A stretch of DNA of 64,000 nt from CBDFKU01 sp965248975 (GCA_965248975.1 CBDFKU010000019.1:62001-126000), one strand, 5' to 3'; positions 26,218 through 34,569 are shown, counted from the first letter of the stretch. The notes: generated from the sequence alone by a model not told the origin. A program made the numbers and translations.

Positions 26218-26904
26218 GTGGACCTGGCGACCGTGGACCAGCTGCTCACCACCACTCGCTCCGTCAAAAAGCGGATGGACTTCTCCCGCCCCGTGGAGCC
26301 TGAGGTGATCTCAAAGTGCATCGAGACCGCGCTGTACGCTCCAACCGGCAGGAACTTCCAGGACTGGCACTTCATCGTGGTCACCGACCCGGAGAAGCGG
26401 AATGGCCTGGCCGACCTGTACCGCAAGGGCTACCGAGCGCTGCTGGACACCCAAGGGACCGACGCTCCGCCGGCTCCCTGGCCCGAGGGCGACGTTCGCA
26501 GCGGCCAGCACGACGGCATGATGGACGCCAGCAACTACCTCTACGACCACATGCACGAAGTGCCGGCCCACGTGGTCGCCTGCGTGGATCGCAGGGAAGG
26601 TGACATGGCCAACATATCGGACTCCAGGTTCGAGTCCTTTCGCCTGGCCACCTTGTATGGCTCTATACTGCCGGCGGCCTGGTCCATCATGCTAGCCCTG
26701 CGGGCTCGTGGCCTGGGGGCGTCATGGACCACAGCCCACCTGATATTCGAGGACGAGGTCGCCGATCTGCTGGGAATCCCGGATCACGTTATGCAGGCGG
26801 CACTGCTGCCGATAGCTTACTTCAAGGGGACCGCCTTCAAGCCCCTCAAACGCCGCCAGGTGGAAACTGTCACCCACTGGAATGGGTGGGACGGTAGCCA
26901 GTAA
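26218..26904 (+). CDS. Nitroreductase-family flavoprotein, tandem copy 4
   Basis: 228 residues with a GTG start behind CTGGAGGTG. It keeps TTRSVKKRMDFSRPV, YAPTGRNFQDWHFIVV, GSILPAAWSIMLALRARGLGASWTT and LLGIPDHVMQAALLPIAYFKG. It is the most divergent of the four: GANYQGW is replaced by GRNFQDW, and the central region has CVDRREGDMANISD. It is followed 17 bases later by a sulfurtransferase gene. Confidence 0.9.
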   Translation: MDLATVDQLLTTTRSVKKRMDFSRPVEPEVISKCIETALYAPTGRNFQDWHFIVVTDPEKRNGLADLYRKGYRALLDTQGTDAPPAPWPEGDVRSGQHDGMMDASNYLYDHMHEVPAHVVACVDRREGDMANISDSRFESFRLATLYGSILPAAWSIMLALRARGLGASWTTAHLIFEDEVADLLGIPDHVMQAALLPIAYFKGTAFKPLKRRQVETVTHWNGWDGSQ

Positions 26905-26921
26905 GGAGAGAAGGAGCAGAG

Positions 26922-27794
26922 ATGTCGTTCGTCCATCCGGAGTACCTGGTTACAACCGAATGGCTCCAGGAGCATCTGAAGGACCCGGACCTGCGTATTC
27001 TGGACTGCAGCACTACCCTCCGTCCCGATCCCGAGGGTGGGTCTCGGGTCGAGAGTGGCCGTGAGGCCTGGGCCCTGGAGCACATTCCCGGCTCCGGGTT
27101 CGCCGACCTGCTGCAGGACCTATCCGACCGCAACTCTAACCTCAGGTTCATGATGCCCTCAGCAGAGCAGTTCGCCGAAGAGATGTCCCGCCTTGGTGTG
27201 GGCCAGGGCACCCGGGCGGTGCTGTACGATGCGTCCACCAGCATGTGGGCCGCGCGGGTATGGTGGATGCTGCGCGCCTTTGGCTTCGACGATGCGGCGG
27301 TCCTCGACGGGGGATTGCGCAAGTGGAAGCTAGAAGGAAGGCCGATGTCCGGCGAGCCACCGTCCCACCCACGGGGCCACTTCATCGTCCGGCCTAGACA
27401 GGGCATGATCGTGGGCAAAGAGGAAGTACTGGCGGCCATCGGACAGGACGCCGCCTGCATCGTCGATACCTTGAACGAGCAAGAGTACCGCGGCGCCGAG
27501 GGCGCGAGGCGGTATGGCCGTCCAGGCCATATTCCGTCCAGCGTAAACGTCCCGGCTCAAGATATCGTGGACCCAGAGACTAACGCCTATCTGCCCGCCG
27601 ATGCCTTGCGGGAGAAGTTCGCCGCGGTGGGCGCAACCTTGGCAGAGCGGGTGATTACCTACTGCGGCGGTGGGATCGCCGCCAGCAGCGATGCGTTTAT
27701 CCTCACCCTGCTGGGCCATGAGAACGTCGCCGTATACGACGCCTCCATGTGGGAGTGGGCGGCCGACCCATCGCTGCCCATGGAGGTCGGGTAG
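26922..27794 (+). CDS. Thiosulfate/3-mercaptopyruvate sulfurtransferase (two rhodanese domains), copy 1
   Basis: 290 residues, preceded by AAGGAGAGAAGGAG. Two rhodanese domains: an inactive N-terminal one (residues ~1-135, YLVTTEWLQEHL, LDCSTTL, HIPGSGFADL, VLYDASTSMWAARVWW, LDGGLRKWK) and a C-terminal one (~150-285) with the active-site loop TYCGGGIAAS. The cysteine loop differs from the CRxGxR(S/T) of classical thiosulfate enzymes, so donor preference is uncertain. Its position at the end of the amidohydrolase/nitroreductase run suggests a role in sulfur release or detoxification linked to that pathway. Confidence 0.9.
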   Translation: MSFVHPEYLVTTEWLQEHLKDPDLRILDCSTTLRPDPEGGSRVESGREAWALEHIPGSGFADLLQDLSDRNSNLRFMMPSAEQFAEEMSRLGVGQGTRAVLYDASTSMWAARVWWMLRAFGFDDAAVLDGGLRKWKLEGRPMSGEPPSHPRGHFIVRPRQGMIVGKEEVLAAIGQDAACIVDTLNEQEYRGAEGARRYGRPGHIPSSVNVPAQDIVDPETNAYLPADALREKFAAVGATLAERVITYCGGGIAASSDAFILTLLGHENVAVYDASMWEWAADPSLPMEVG

Positions 27795-27823
27795 TCCAGC
27801 CTAACACACGGCTGGGAGGTCCC

Positions 27824-28033
27824 ATGGCCGACAACGCGATAGTTCGTGAGTTCGGCGCGGTAGTTATCGACGTAAGCGACCTGGTGCGCATGGGAGTTTT
27901 CTGGGGTGCGGTTCTGGGGCAGTAACCAGGTCCACCCCGTAGTGGCGGCGTGACCATGGCGGACCCTAAAGGAAACGAGTTCTGTATCGGCGCGTTTCGG
28001 AGGACGATCGAGGGCAAGAGGATTCCGCTATAG
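27824..28033 (+). pseudogene. Remnant of a VOC (glyoxalase/bleomycin-resistance-like) gene
   Basis: The frame starts at ATG 27824 after a GGGAGG site and encodes 33 residues ending at TAA 27923. It includes FGAVVIDVSDL and GVFWGAVLG, the first strand-helix of a VOC domain. Thirty bases later, in the same frame, ATG 27956 begins VTMADPKGNEFCIG-like sequence (MADPKGNEFCIGAF), the last strand of a VOC domain with its metal-ligand glutamate, ending at TAG 28031. The middle of the domain is missing, so this is a deleted gene. The rest of 28034-28163 holds only a small inverted repeat (TGGGTT/AACCCA near 28116). Confidence 0.75.
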
Positions 28034-28163
28034 TTGGTGCCGTCCGGACGCCAAGGGCGCAAACCACCGAATGGCCGTTGCTGCTAGTGAGCACTGACTT
28101 TGAGGGGAGACTGTATGGGTTGGTTAAGTAACCCACTGCACGTCTTCCTAGGGGACTATTACT

Positions 28164-29303
28164 TTGCGGACGGTATCGGCTGGAATCCTGCTAAGTGATA
28201 ACAAGATCCTGCTTGGAAAGAGACGTACTGACCTCAAGTTCTACCCTGGTGTTTGGGACATTATCGGTGGTCACGTAGAAGACAATGAGACCCCCGAGCA
28301 AACCCTTTTCAGAGAACTCCGCGAGGAATTAAGCGTAACCCCAATCCGCTTCACCTCTATTAGAGTTCTCCGCTTCAGTGACACGAGCACCGGGGAAGTT
28401 TATGACTACCACATCTATCTAGTGACGGAGTGGATGGGAACACCCCGAAACACAGCTGATTATGAACATTCAGAAGTGAGCTGGTTTGGAATAAGTGATG
28501 CTCTCCGTTTAAACCTTGCCCATCCAGTGTACCTGGAGATCTTCAAAAGCTTGGACGTTAAGCCCACTGGACTGAACCAAGCAGCGTTGCGTAGAATCAA
28601 CTCCGAGGCCAGTGATCTAACTGTGGCCAAGGTTGAACGAAATAACGCTTTCGGTTTGGTGATCTTCGACTGCGATGGTGTTCTCGTCGACACCGAGTTC
28701 ATCGAGAGCCAGGCTGTCTTTGCCGTCCTGAAGGAGCTAGGGCCGGAGATCGAGCCCGACGAGGTTGCGAGAAGGGTGACCGGGCTCTCCGACAGAGATT
28801 TGTGGGCCATCTTCGAAGGCGAGCTGGGCCGCCCTCTGCCCGGCGACATCGTCGAGCGACACACAACCCTGCTTATCGAGAAATACCGGCGAGGACTATC
28901 GCCAATACCGGGCGTAATAGAAGTCGTGGGGCAATTGGCGGCCGCAGGGGTTCCCATATGCGTGGCCTCCAACGGGACGCTGGATAAGATGGAGGTGACA
29001 CTAGGAGTCACCGGTCTTTCCCGGTACTTTGGAGCTAACGTGTTTAGCGCCACTCAGGTGGCCAACGGAAAGCCGGCGCCGGACCTGTTCCTGATGGCCG
29101 CCGAAACCATGGGGCTGCCGCCAAGCCGGTGTGCCGTCATCGAGGACAGCCGTCCGGGCGTCAAAGCCGCCCTTGCCGCCGACATGGCGGTATTCGGTTA
29201 TTGTCCCACCGGAGATATCTGGGGCCTGAACGAGCTTGGCGTCCAGACCTTCCGAAACATGAGAGAGCTCCCAGGACTGCTACGCCAGGCCTGTTACGAA
29301 TGA
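28164..29303 (+). CDS. Nudix hydrolase - HAD phosphatase fusion protein
   Basis: 379 residues, TTG start, no clear ribosome-binding site. Residues 1-~130 form a Nudix domain with the box from GG at ~35 to V58 (GHVEDNE, then RELREELSV; the usual G near the end is S). Residues ~163-370 form a HAD-like hydrolase of the beta-phosphoglucomutase type: DCDGVLVDTE (nucleophile D169, D171), VASNGT, GKPAPD and VIEDSRPG. The Nudix half is clearly AT-richer than the HAD half, with the switch near 28650. A two-step nucleotide or sugar-phosphate clean-up enzyme is plausible; substrate unknown. Confidence 0.85.
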   Translation: MRTVSAGILLSDNKILLGKRRTDLKFYPGVWDIIGGHVEDNETPEQTLFRELREELSVTPIRFTSIRVLRFSDTSTGEVYDYHIYLVTEWMGTPRNTADYEHSEVSWFGISDALRLNLAHPVYLEIFKSLDVKPTGLNQAALRRINSEASDLTVAKVERNNAFGLVIFDCDGVLVDTEFIESQAVFAVLKELGPEIEPDEVARRVTGLSDRDLWAIFEGELGRPLPGDIVERHTTLLIEKYRRGLSPIPGVIEVVGQLAAAGVPICVASNGTLDKMEVTLGVTGLSRYFGANVFSATQVANGKPAPDLFLMAAETMGLPPSRCAVIEDSRPGVKAALAADMAVFGYCPTGDIWGLNELGVQTFRNMRELPGLLRQACYE

Positions 29304-29319
29304 AGCCGACAACTTGAGC

Positions 29320-29445
29320 ATGGGAGTGACCATCATGCTAGGCACTATCGTCGGTGCCGTAATCTTCGCTGTGACCTACGACGCATGGCGGATCGGAGTT
29401 GGCGTCGTCATCGGCTCGGCCTTACGACAAAGGCGGAATGGGTAG
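29320..29445 (+). CDS. Small hydrophobic protein (41 residues), possible
   Basis: ATG at 29320, stop TAG at 29443. The product has one probable membrane segment (GTIVGAVIFAVTYDAW, then IGVGVVIGSAL) and a basic tail (RQRRNG). It begins 17 bases after the Nudix-HAD stop and lies before the terminator at 29474. There is no obvious ribosome-binding site and no recognised family. It may be a genuine small membrane protein or chance. Confidence 0.3.
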   Translation: MGVTIMLGTIVGAVIFAVTYDAWRIGVGVVIGSALRQRRNG

Positions 29446-29473
29446 CTCGGTGGCTAAGCCAATTCAGGTAGAA

Positions 29474-29510
29474 AAGGAAAGGGGACCCTCGTTGAGGGTC
29501 CCCTTTCCTT
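29474..29510. terminator. Bidirectional hairpin terminator, 17 bp perfect stem
   Basis: AAGGAAAGGGGACCCTC (29474-29490) and its exact reverse complement (29494-29510) enclose a 3-base loop. It lies between the converging Nudix-HAD and D-aminoacylase genes. The A- and T-rich flanks of the stem supply a partial U-tract in either direction. Confidence 0.85.
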
Positions 29511-29531
29511 ACGAACGCATCTCAGTGAGGT

Positions 29532-31223
29532 CTATCCCACCATTTCGGTGCTGCGGAGCAGCTTGCCGGGCAAGGCGCCGGTGCAGTCGTTGCCGTTGAA
29601 TGTAACGGTGCCGTTGACCAGGATATGGCGGAATCCCTTGGGCTTCTGGATCAGGCGCCGCTCGCCGCCAGGGAAGTCGTTGGCATAGATGGCCCGGTCG
29701 TAGAGGAAGCCCAGCTCGGCCTGGTTGTAGACCAGGATGTCGGCCCAGTTACCTACCCTGAGGGTGCCCCGGCCGTTGAAGTCCGTGAGCCATGCGGGCA
29801 GGGCGCTCATCTTGTAGTGGGCCTCCTCCAGGCTCATGATCTCTCGGTCCCGGACCCAGTAGGCCAGCCACCACATAGGCCAAGTGGTGTTGGTGGAGTA
29901 GCGAGTGTGGGCGCCCCCGTCGGACACGGAGATGTGGGTGTAGGGGTCCCTGATCTTCTCTGCCCTTTGCCGGATGTCCTCTTCGCCTTCCAGGGGCGGT
30001 ATCTCGAACTCGGTCTCCAGGGCCTCGTCCAGTGCCAGGTCCAGCATGGCGTCCAGGGGATCTTTGCCCGTGGCCTGGGCCAGTTCCCGGATAGTCATGC
30101 CTTCGTACTTGTAGTTGCGCTCGTGGGCCACCACCAGCACGTTCACCTGGTCCCAGTTGGTCCGGAGGAATGGGTAGTCCTCCACGTCCTTCTTCATGGC
30201 GGCGCGGCGGGCGGGGTCCCGCAGCTTGGCGGCCCGCTCCTCGGGGCTGCCCACCAGGGGCTCGACCCAGCTGGGCATGTAGTCGTACATGTTGAACTCG
30301 GACAGCTTGAACTGGGTCAGCAGCCTGGAGACGGGCATCTGGAACAGTATCGGCAAACCTTCGTCGTGGACGGATTGGATCCATCCAGGGTTCTCCTCCT
30401 GGTCAATAATCACATGGAGGGGCCGGCCGCTGGTCCTCATGATCTGGGTGAGGACCTCCCTCATATACTCCCGTTGATCCACGGTAAGGCCGATGCCCAC
30501 GGCCTGTCCTACGTGTCCCACGCTGAACTCGGACAGAACCTCGGCCAGCGCCAGGTATTCCTCCCGGGAGGCCACGTGGCTGGGCAGCGAGCCGCCGTCC
30601 TCGGGTCGGTCCTCCATGTTGTAGTTCACCGAGAAGCCGAAGGCTCCCGCCGACATCGCCTCGTGGAAGATCTTCTTCATCTGGTTCAGCTCGGCCTCGG
30701 TCACCGAGGTCCGCTGCCGCGCCTCCAGCATCCCCAGGACGTACGCTCGCATGGGCGAGAATGGGAACAGTGCGCCGACGTTGACGCCCAGGCCCTGGTG
30801 GTCCAGGCTGTCCAGGTACTGAGGGAAGGTCTCCCAGTCCCAGCGCATGCCCCTGCGCATGGACTCCAGGGGGATGGCCTCGATGCGGTTCATCATTCTC
30901 ATGTTCAGGTCCCGGTCATCGGGCTTGGTGGGCGCGAAGCCGAACCCGCACTCGCCAATGGTGACCGAGGTGGACCCGAACCAGCCCGACAGGGTACAGT
31001 AGGGATCCCAGTTGACCTGGGCGTCGTAGTGGGTGTGGAGGTCGATGGCCCCGGGCGCGACGATGCATCCGCTGGCGTCGATCTCCTTGGCTCCCCCGGC
31101 AGGAATCCTTCCACTGATTTTGGCGATTTTCTGGTCTTTGATGGCCAGGTCCGCGTTGTACCGCGGGATGCCAGTCCCATCGACTATGGTACCGCCGCGG
31201 ATGACTACGTCATACTCAGGCAC
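29532..31223 (-). CDS. N-acyl-D-amino-acid deacylase family amidohydrolase (copy 2)
   Basis: 563 residues from the GTG at 31223, chosen because GGAGGT lies 7 bases upstream and the product then begins PEYDVVIRGGTIVDGTG like copy 1. An open frame runs further up to 31292 but lacks a site. Metal motif LHTHYDAQVNWD, then ITIGECGFGFAPT-like blocks, VSDGGAHTRY and LRVGNWADILVYN match copy 1 (19922-21619) nearly throughout. Monocistronic on the minus strand, ending at the strong terminator at 29474-29510. Substrate unknown; the duplication suggests two related amides. Confidence 0.9.
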   Translation of the reverse strand: MPEYDVVIRGGTIVDGTGIPRYNADLAIKDQKIAKISGRIPAGGAKEIDASGCIVAPGAIDLHTHYDAQVNWDPYCTLSGWFGSTSVTIGECGFGFAPTKPDDRDLNMRMMNRIEAIPLESMRRGMRWDWETFPQYLDSLDHQGLGVNVGALFPFSPMRAYVLGMLEARQRTSVTEAELNQMKKIFHEAMSAGAFGFSVNYNMEDRPEDGGSLPSHVASREEYLALAEVLSEFSVGHVGQAVGIGLTVDQREYMREVLTQIMRTSGRPLHVIIDQEENPGWIQSVHDEGLPILFQMPVSRLLTQFKLSEFNMYDYMPSWVEPLVGSPEERAAKLRDPARRAAMKKDVEDYPFLRTNWDQVNVLVVAHERNYKYEGMTIRELAQATGKDPLDAMLDLALDEALETEFEIPPLEGEEDIRQRAEKIRDPYTHISVSDGGAHTRYSTNTTWPMWWLAYWVRDREIMSLEEAHYKMSALPAWLTDFNGRGTLRVGNWADILVYNQAELGFLYDRAIYANDFPGGERRLIQKPKGFRHILVNGTVTFNGNDCTGALPGKLLRSTEMVG

Positions 31224-31321
31224 GATACTACCTCCATTTTTCTGTTGCAGCGGGGCAATTATACCACATGGGAGTGTGTTTGCCACGGACATCGCGAACC
31301 GTAGTTGCGAACCCGGCGCTA

Positions 31322-31330
31322 TGCTATAAT
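31322..31330 (+). promoter_or_regulatory. Extended -10 promoter of the ABM monooxygenase gene
   Basis: TGCTATAAT (TG at 31322-31323, perfect TATAAT at 31325-31330) is an extended -10 element. The best -35 candidate (TTGCGA, 31305-31310) is badly spaced, as is usual for extended -10 promoters. Confidence 0.5.
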
Positions 31331-31374
31331 TCCGTCCTGTCCGGGAACCACGCTATAACGACAAGGAGGTAGAC

Positions 31375-31725
31375 ATGTTCGCCATCATGGCAATCATCAC
31401 CATACTTCCCCAGCACACGGAGGCGTTCTTCAAGGCTCAGGAGGAGAACGGCGAAGCCTCAGTACGGGACGAACCTGGCTGCATGGCCTTCCACGTGCTA
31501 CGGGGAACCGCTCATGGTACCGTCTGGGACCCTCAGACCGACAAGCACGACCGCAACCGAATGATGGTGTACGAGGTGTTCAAGGACAAGGCAGCCTTCG
31601 AGGCTCACCTGGTGGCGCCCCATTACGCCAAGTTCCGCGATACAGTGGGAGACATGCACGCCGCGCCGGTGCAGCTCTACTTCTTCGAGACCACCTTCCC
31701 AGACGACTCGCACTTCACCAAATAG
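31375..31725 (+). CDS. Antibiotic biosynthesis monooxygenase (ABM) domain protein
   Basis: 116 residues after an AAGGAGGT ribosome-binding site. The pattern is that of a dimeric alpha+beta ABM barrel: MFAIMAIITILPQHTEAFFKA, SVRDEPGCMAFHVLRG, YEVFKDKAAFEAHLVAPHYAKF and a final FFETTF strand. Family members are cofactor-free oxygenases (quinol or heme related) or regulators such as LsrG-like enzymes. An insert (HGTVWDPQTDKHDRNR) lengthens the usual loop. It is a single-gene unit with its own promoter. Confidence 0.85.
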   Translation: MFAIMAIITILPQHTEAFFKAQEENGEASVRDEPGCMAFHVLRGTAHGTVWDPQTDKHDRNRMMVYEVFKDKAAFEAHLVAPHYAKFRDTVGDMHAAPVQLYFFETTFPDDSHFTK

Positions 31726-31754
31726 AGCAGGGCCCGCTGGTTATGCTAGCGCTT

Positions 31755-31839
31755 CTCCGCTCGTGGTTCGACAAGCTCACCACGAGCGGAGATCGGTCCC
31801 TGAGAGGAAATCGCCGCTCACCCTGAGCTTGTCGAAGGG
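31755..31839. repeat. Dispersed palindromic repeat (TTCGACAAGCTC type)
   Basis: A 13 bp stem (31755-31767 / 31779-31791) around TCGACAAGCTC is followed by an inverted, diverged copy CCGCTCACCCTGAGCTTGTC at 31814-31833. The same core occurs at 53196-53253. Repeats of this type are scattered through many environmental bacterial genomes between genes. Confidence 0.75.
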
Positions 31840-31875
31840 CATCCCAATTTCTATTGCAGGCTCTGGCCCAGGGCG

Positions 31876-32790
31876 CTAGAACATCGCTATCGGGTTGGCG
31901 GGGGAGCCGGTGCCGCCGGCCACCTTCAGCGGGGCGACGACCAGCATGAACTCGTAACGGCCCTCCTCGGCGCAGGCCTCTGCCAGGGGTTGCAGCAGCG
32001 CGTTGTCCACCAGCGCCAGGCCGTAGGCGAAGATCGATGAGTGGACCGACCAGGGGATGTCGTAGGGGATGGGGCTGTAGTCCATCATGTCCCACACCAG
32101 CACCGAAACGTCGTTGTCCCGTAGGAAGGGCAGGCAGGAGGTGTGGAGGCCGGGCCTGTCGGGGTCTGTCGAGCCGTAGGGAGCGTTGGCCTCCTCCCAC
32201 TTGTCCCTACCGCTGTAGACCACAACCGCGTCGCCGGGCTCCAGGGTGACTCCCTGAGACTTGACAGCATCCTCCAGCTCCCAGCCGTGGACGGGCGCCT
32301 CGTGGGCGACGAAGGGCTCACCCCTGTGCTTGGGCACGTCGATGAGCACGCCCCTCGTGATGATCCCTTCCGACCACCTGTCCACCGAACCGAACTTGGC
32401 GCCGCTAAAGGTGATCTCCTTGCCGGGGTCGCGCCCGTTATACAGGCCATCTTCGTCCCAGAGGTGGCACAGGGCGTCGATGTGGGTCGCGGCCTGGCCG
32501 TGGTAGGAGATGCCGTAGTAGTCGACGGCCACACCTCCGGACTTCTGTTGCCACGACTGCATGTAGTGCTGAGCCGGGTTGTCGTTGCCGGGACGGGGAG
32601 TCTTGGGGAAGTACCGGCTCAAGGAGACGCTGCGGCCGGTTTGCACCAGACGAGTTGCCGCTATCCGCTTCTCGGCGGTTATGAGGTTCACCGCGCCCAC
32701 TTCGTCGTCCTTGCCCCATCTTCCCCAGTTGCGGCGGTCCTTTATGTAGGATCTAACCTCGTCATCGGTGGGAATCCTTCTCTCAGCCAT
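31876..32790 (-). CDS. Cyclase-family protein (kynurenine formamidase-like metal hydrolase)
   Basis: 304 residues from the ATG at 32790, preferred because AGGAGA lies 5 bases upstream; upstream ATGs at 32808 and 32901 lack a site. The family metal motif HxGTHxDxxxH appears as HGQAATHIDALCHLW (residues ~95-110). RGVLIDVP, LEPGDAVVVYSGRDKW and GLHTSCLPFL are further family blocks. Relatives hydrolyse N-formylkynurenine or act in polyketide and aromatic pathways. The glycine of HxGTH is altered to HxQAATH by spacing, so catalysis is likely but specificity is open. Confidence 0.87.
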   Translation of the reverse strand: MAERRIPTDDEVRSYIKDRRNWGRWGKDDEVGAVNLITAEKRIAATRLVQTGRSVSLSRYFPKTPRPGNDNPAQHYMQSWQQKSGGVAVDYYGISYHGQAATHIDALCHLWDEDGLYNGRDPGKEITFSGAKFGSVDRWSEGIITRGVLIDVPKHRGEPFVAHEAPVHGWELEDAVKSQGVTLEPGDAVVVYSGRDKWEEANAPYGSTDPDRPGLHTSCLPFLRDNDVSVLVWDMMDYSPIPYDIPWSVHSSIFAYGLALVDNALLQPLAEACAEEGRYEFMLVVAPLKVAGGTGSPANPIAMF

Positions 32791-32946
32791 AGCGTCTCCT
32801 TTCCCCATCGTGGACTTACGCCGTATTCTAGGCTCATCGAGGGCGTTGTCAAGGTGGCTGGGCCGGGGTATAGTGGGGTGGGCCGTCAGCGTGTGGCCCA
32901 CCGTTAACCTGCTGATCGTAGCTGATAATTAACAAGGAGGTGATCC

Positions 32947-33426
32947 ATGAGCCTGGAGGATATCGAGAAGAGACTCAAGGTGGTAGAGGACGTCGAAGCG
33001 ATAAAGAAGCTCAAGGCCCGCTACTGCGCCTACTGCGACGATAGCTTCAACGTGGAAGGGATAGTGAGCCTGTTCGCGCCCGACGGAATCATGGACGGCG
33101 GCGAGAACGGGCACGCTCAGGGAACGGAGAACCTGAAGGCCCTGTATGCCACGGCTCCAGGGATGTTCTCCTTCGCAATTCACATGGTGCTGAACCCCGT
33201 GATAGAGGTCAACGGCGACACCGCTTCGGGCTCCTGGTATCTCCTTCAGCCATGCACCAGTCCCGACGGCAAACAGGCGATGTGGGGCTCGGCCAAGTAC
33301 GACGAGGAGTATGTCAAACTCAACGGTGAGTGGAAGTTCAAGCGAGTGAAGGTCAACCCCATCTTCTGGACGCCCTACGACCAGGGATGGGCCAAGGCGC
33401 CCTTCGGTGGCGGGATGGCCGGCTAA
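32947..33426 (+). CDS. SnoaL-like / NTF2-fold protein, tandem copy 1
   Basis: 159 residues with a near-perfect AAGGAGGTGATCC ribosome-binding site. Helix VEDVEAIKKLKARYCAYCDD, then LFAPDGIMDGG, FAIHMVLNPVIEVNG, GSWYLL and EEYVKLNGEWKFKRVKV make the NTF2/SnoaL cone fold. Members include small dehydratases, cyclases and isomerases acting on steroids, polyketides or terpenes. First of three tandem paralogues on one transcript, 22 bases before the next. Confidence 0.85.
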   Translation: MSLEDIEKRLKVVEDVEAIKKLKARYCAYCDDSFNVEGIVSLFAPDGIMDGGENGHAQGTENLKALYATAPGMFSFAIHMVLNPVIEVNGDTASGSWYLLQPCTSPDGKQAMWGSAKYDEEYVKLNGEWKFKRVKVNPIFWTPYDQGWAKAPFGGGMAG

Positions 33427-33447
33427 ACTCGAACTAAGGAGAGAGCG

Positions 33448-33912
33448 ATGAGCCTGGAGGAACTGGAGCGCAGACTCAAGGTTCTGGAGGACGTAGAGGC
33501 CATCAAACGGCTCAAGGCCCGCTACTGCGCCCACTGTGACGGCGGTTACAACCCCGACGCCCTGGCCGAGCTCTTCGTGGAGGACGCGGTCTGGGACGGC
33601 GGCGATCTGGGGCGGAACGACGGACGGGAGGCTATACGGACCTTCTTCTCCAGAGCCTCCAAGAGGCGTCCCTTCGCCATTCACATGGTGATGAACCCCA
33701 TCGTCGAGGTGAACGGCGACAAGGCGACAGGGATCTGGTACCTGTTCCAGCCCAATACCCTGGCCGAGGGCAATAGGGCAGTCTGGGGGTCCGCCCGCTA
33801 CGACGAGGAGTACATCCGGGTCGATGGTGAGTGGAAGTTCAAGAACCTGAAAGTAACCTCCTTCTTCTGGACCCCCTTCGACGAGGGGTGGGCCAAGACC
33901 CCGTTCATGTAG
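33448..33912 (+). CDS. SnoaL-like / NTF2-fold protein, tandem copy 2
   Basis: 154 residues, AAGGAGAG ribosome-binding site. VLEDVEAIKRLKARYCAHCDGG, LFVEDAVWDGG, FAIHMVMNPIVEVNG, WYLFQPN and EEYIRVDGEWKFKNLKV align end to end with copies 1 and 3. The N-terminal motif has HCD where copy 1 has YCD, an aspartate/histidine change at the pocket mouth. Likely the same fold and reaction type with a different substrate. Confidence 0.85.
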   Translation: MSLEELERRLKVLEDVEAIKRLKARYCAHCDGGYNPDALAELFVEDAVWDGGDLGRNDGREAIRTFFSRASKRRPFAIHMVMNPIVEVNGDKATGIWYLFQPNTLAEGNRAVWGSARYDEEYIRVDGEWKFKNLKVTSFFWTPFDEGWAKTPFM

Positions 33913-33962
33913 GCACCTGGAAGACTTGGAGGTCATAGAGGTCATCATAGGGAGGAGGAAGC

Positions 33963-34430
33963 GTGAGCAACGGAGACCTTGAAAGCAGGATTAGAGCGCT
34001 GGAGGACGTCGAGGCGATCAAGCAGCTCAAGGCAAGCTACTGCGTCCACTGTGACGAAAACTTCGACGCCGACGCCCTGACCGACCTGTTCGTGGACGAC
34101 GGGATTTGGGAGTCGGCGGGTCTGGGCAGGCTGGAAGGCAAGGAAGCGATCCATAAGTTTTTCGTGTCAGCCTCCGAGAGCATTTCCTTCGCCGTCCATA
34201 TGGTGACGAACCCGATCATCAAAGTGGACGGGGATAAGGCGACAGGTATCTGGTATCTGCTTCAGCCCAACACCCAGTCCGAGGACAACAGGGCCTTCTG
34301 GGGATCAGCGCGGTACGACGAGGAATACGTCCGGGTCAACGGCGAGTGGAAGATCAAGCACCTGAAGATCGCGACCTTCTTTTGGACACCCTTCGACGAG
34401 GGCTGGGCCAAGCAGCGGTTCAGAAGCTAA
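33963..34430 (+). CDS. SnoaL-like / NTF2-fold protein, tandem copy 3
   Basis: 155 residues, GTG start behind AGGGAGGAGG. ALEDVEAIKQLKASYCVHCDEN, LFVDDGIWESAG, FAVHMVTNPIIKVDG, WYLLQPN and EEYVRVNGEWKIKHLKI match copies 1 and 2. A short direct repeat (GAGGTCAT twice, 33929-33945) lies in the gap before it. It closes the SnoaL run; the next gene, a sulfurtransferase, begins 139 bases on. Confidence 0.85.
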   Translation: MSNGDLESRIRALEDVEAIKQLKASYCVHCDENFDADALTDLFVDDGIWESAGLGRLEGKEAIHKFFVSASESISFAVHMVTNPIIKVDGDKATGIWYLLQPNTQSEDNRAFWGSARYDEEYVRVNGEWKIKHLKIATFFWTPFDEGWAKQRFRS

Positions 34431-34569
34431 GGCCCGTTGACAGCCCCGGCCATTGCCGTTAGCATATCGCTAAACCGGTGCGTCCGCAGCGGCAGGCGTT
34501 CACCGGGTGAATCATACCCACCCGCCGCGCATCTAAATTTGCCGAGAAATAATTTCTGGAGGTAGTGCT

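Noticed and set aside
29625..31304. A 559-codon open frame antisense to the second D-aminoacylase
   Set aside because: A shadow of the real gene in a GC-rich context; the protein is Val/Gly/His-rich and has no recognisable domain.
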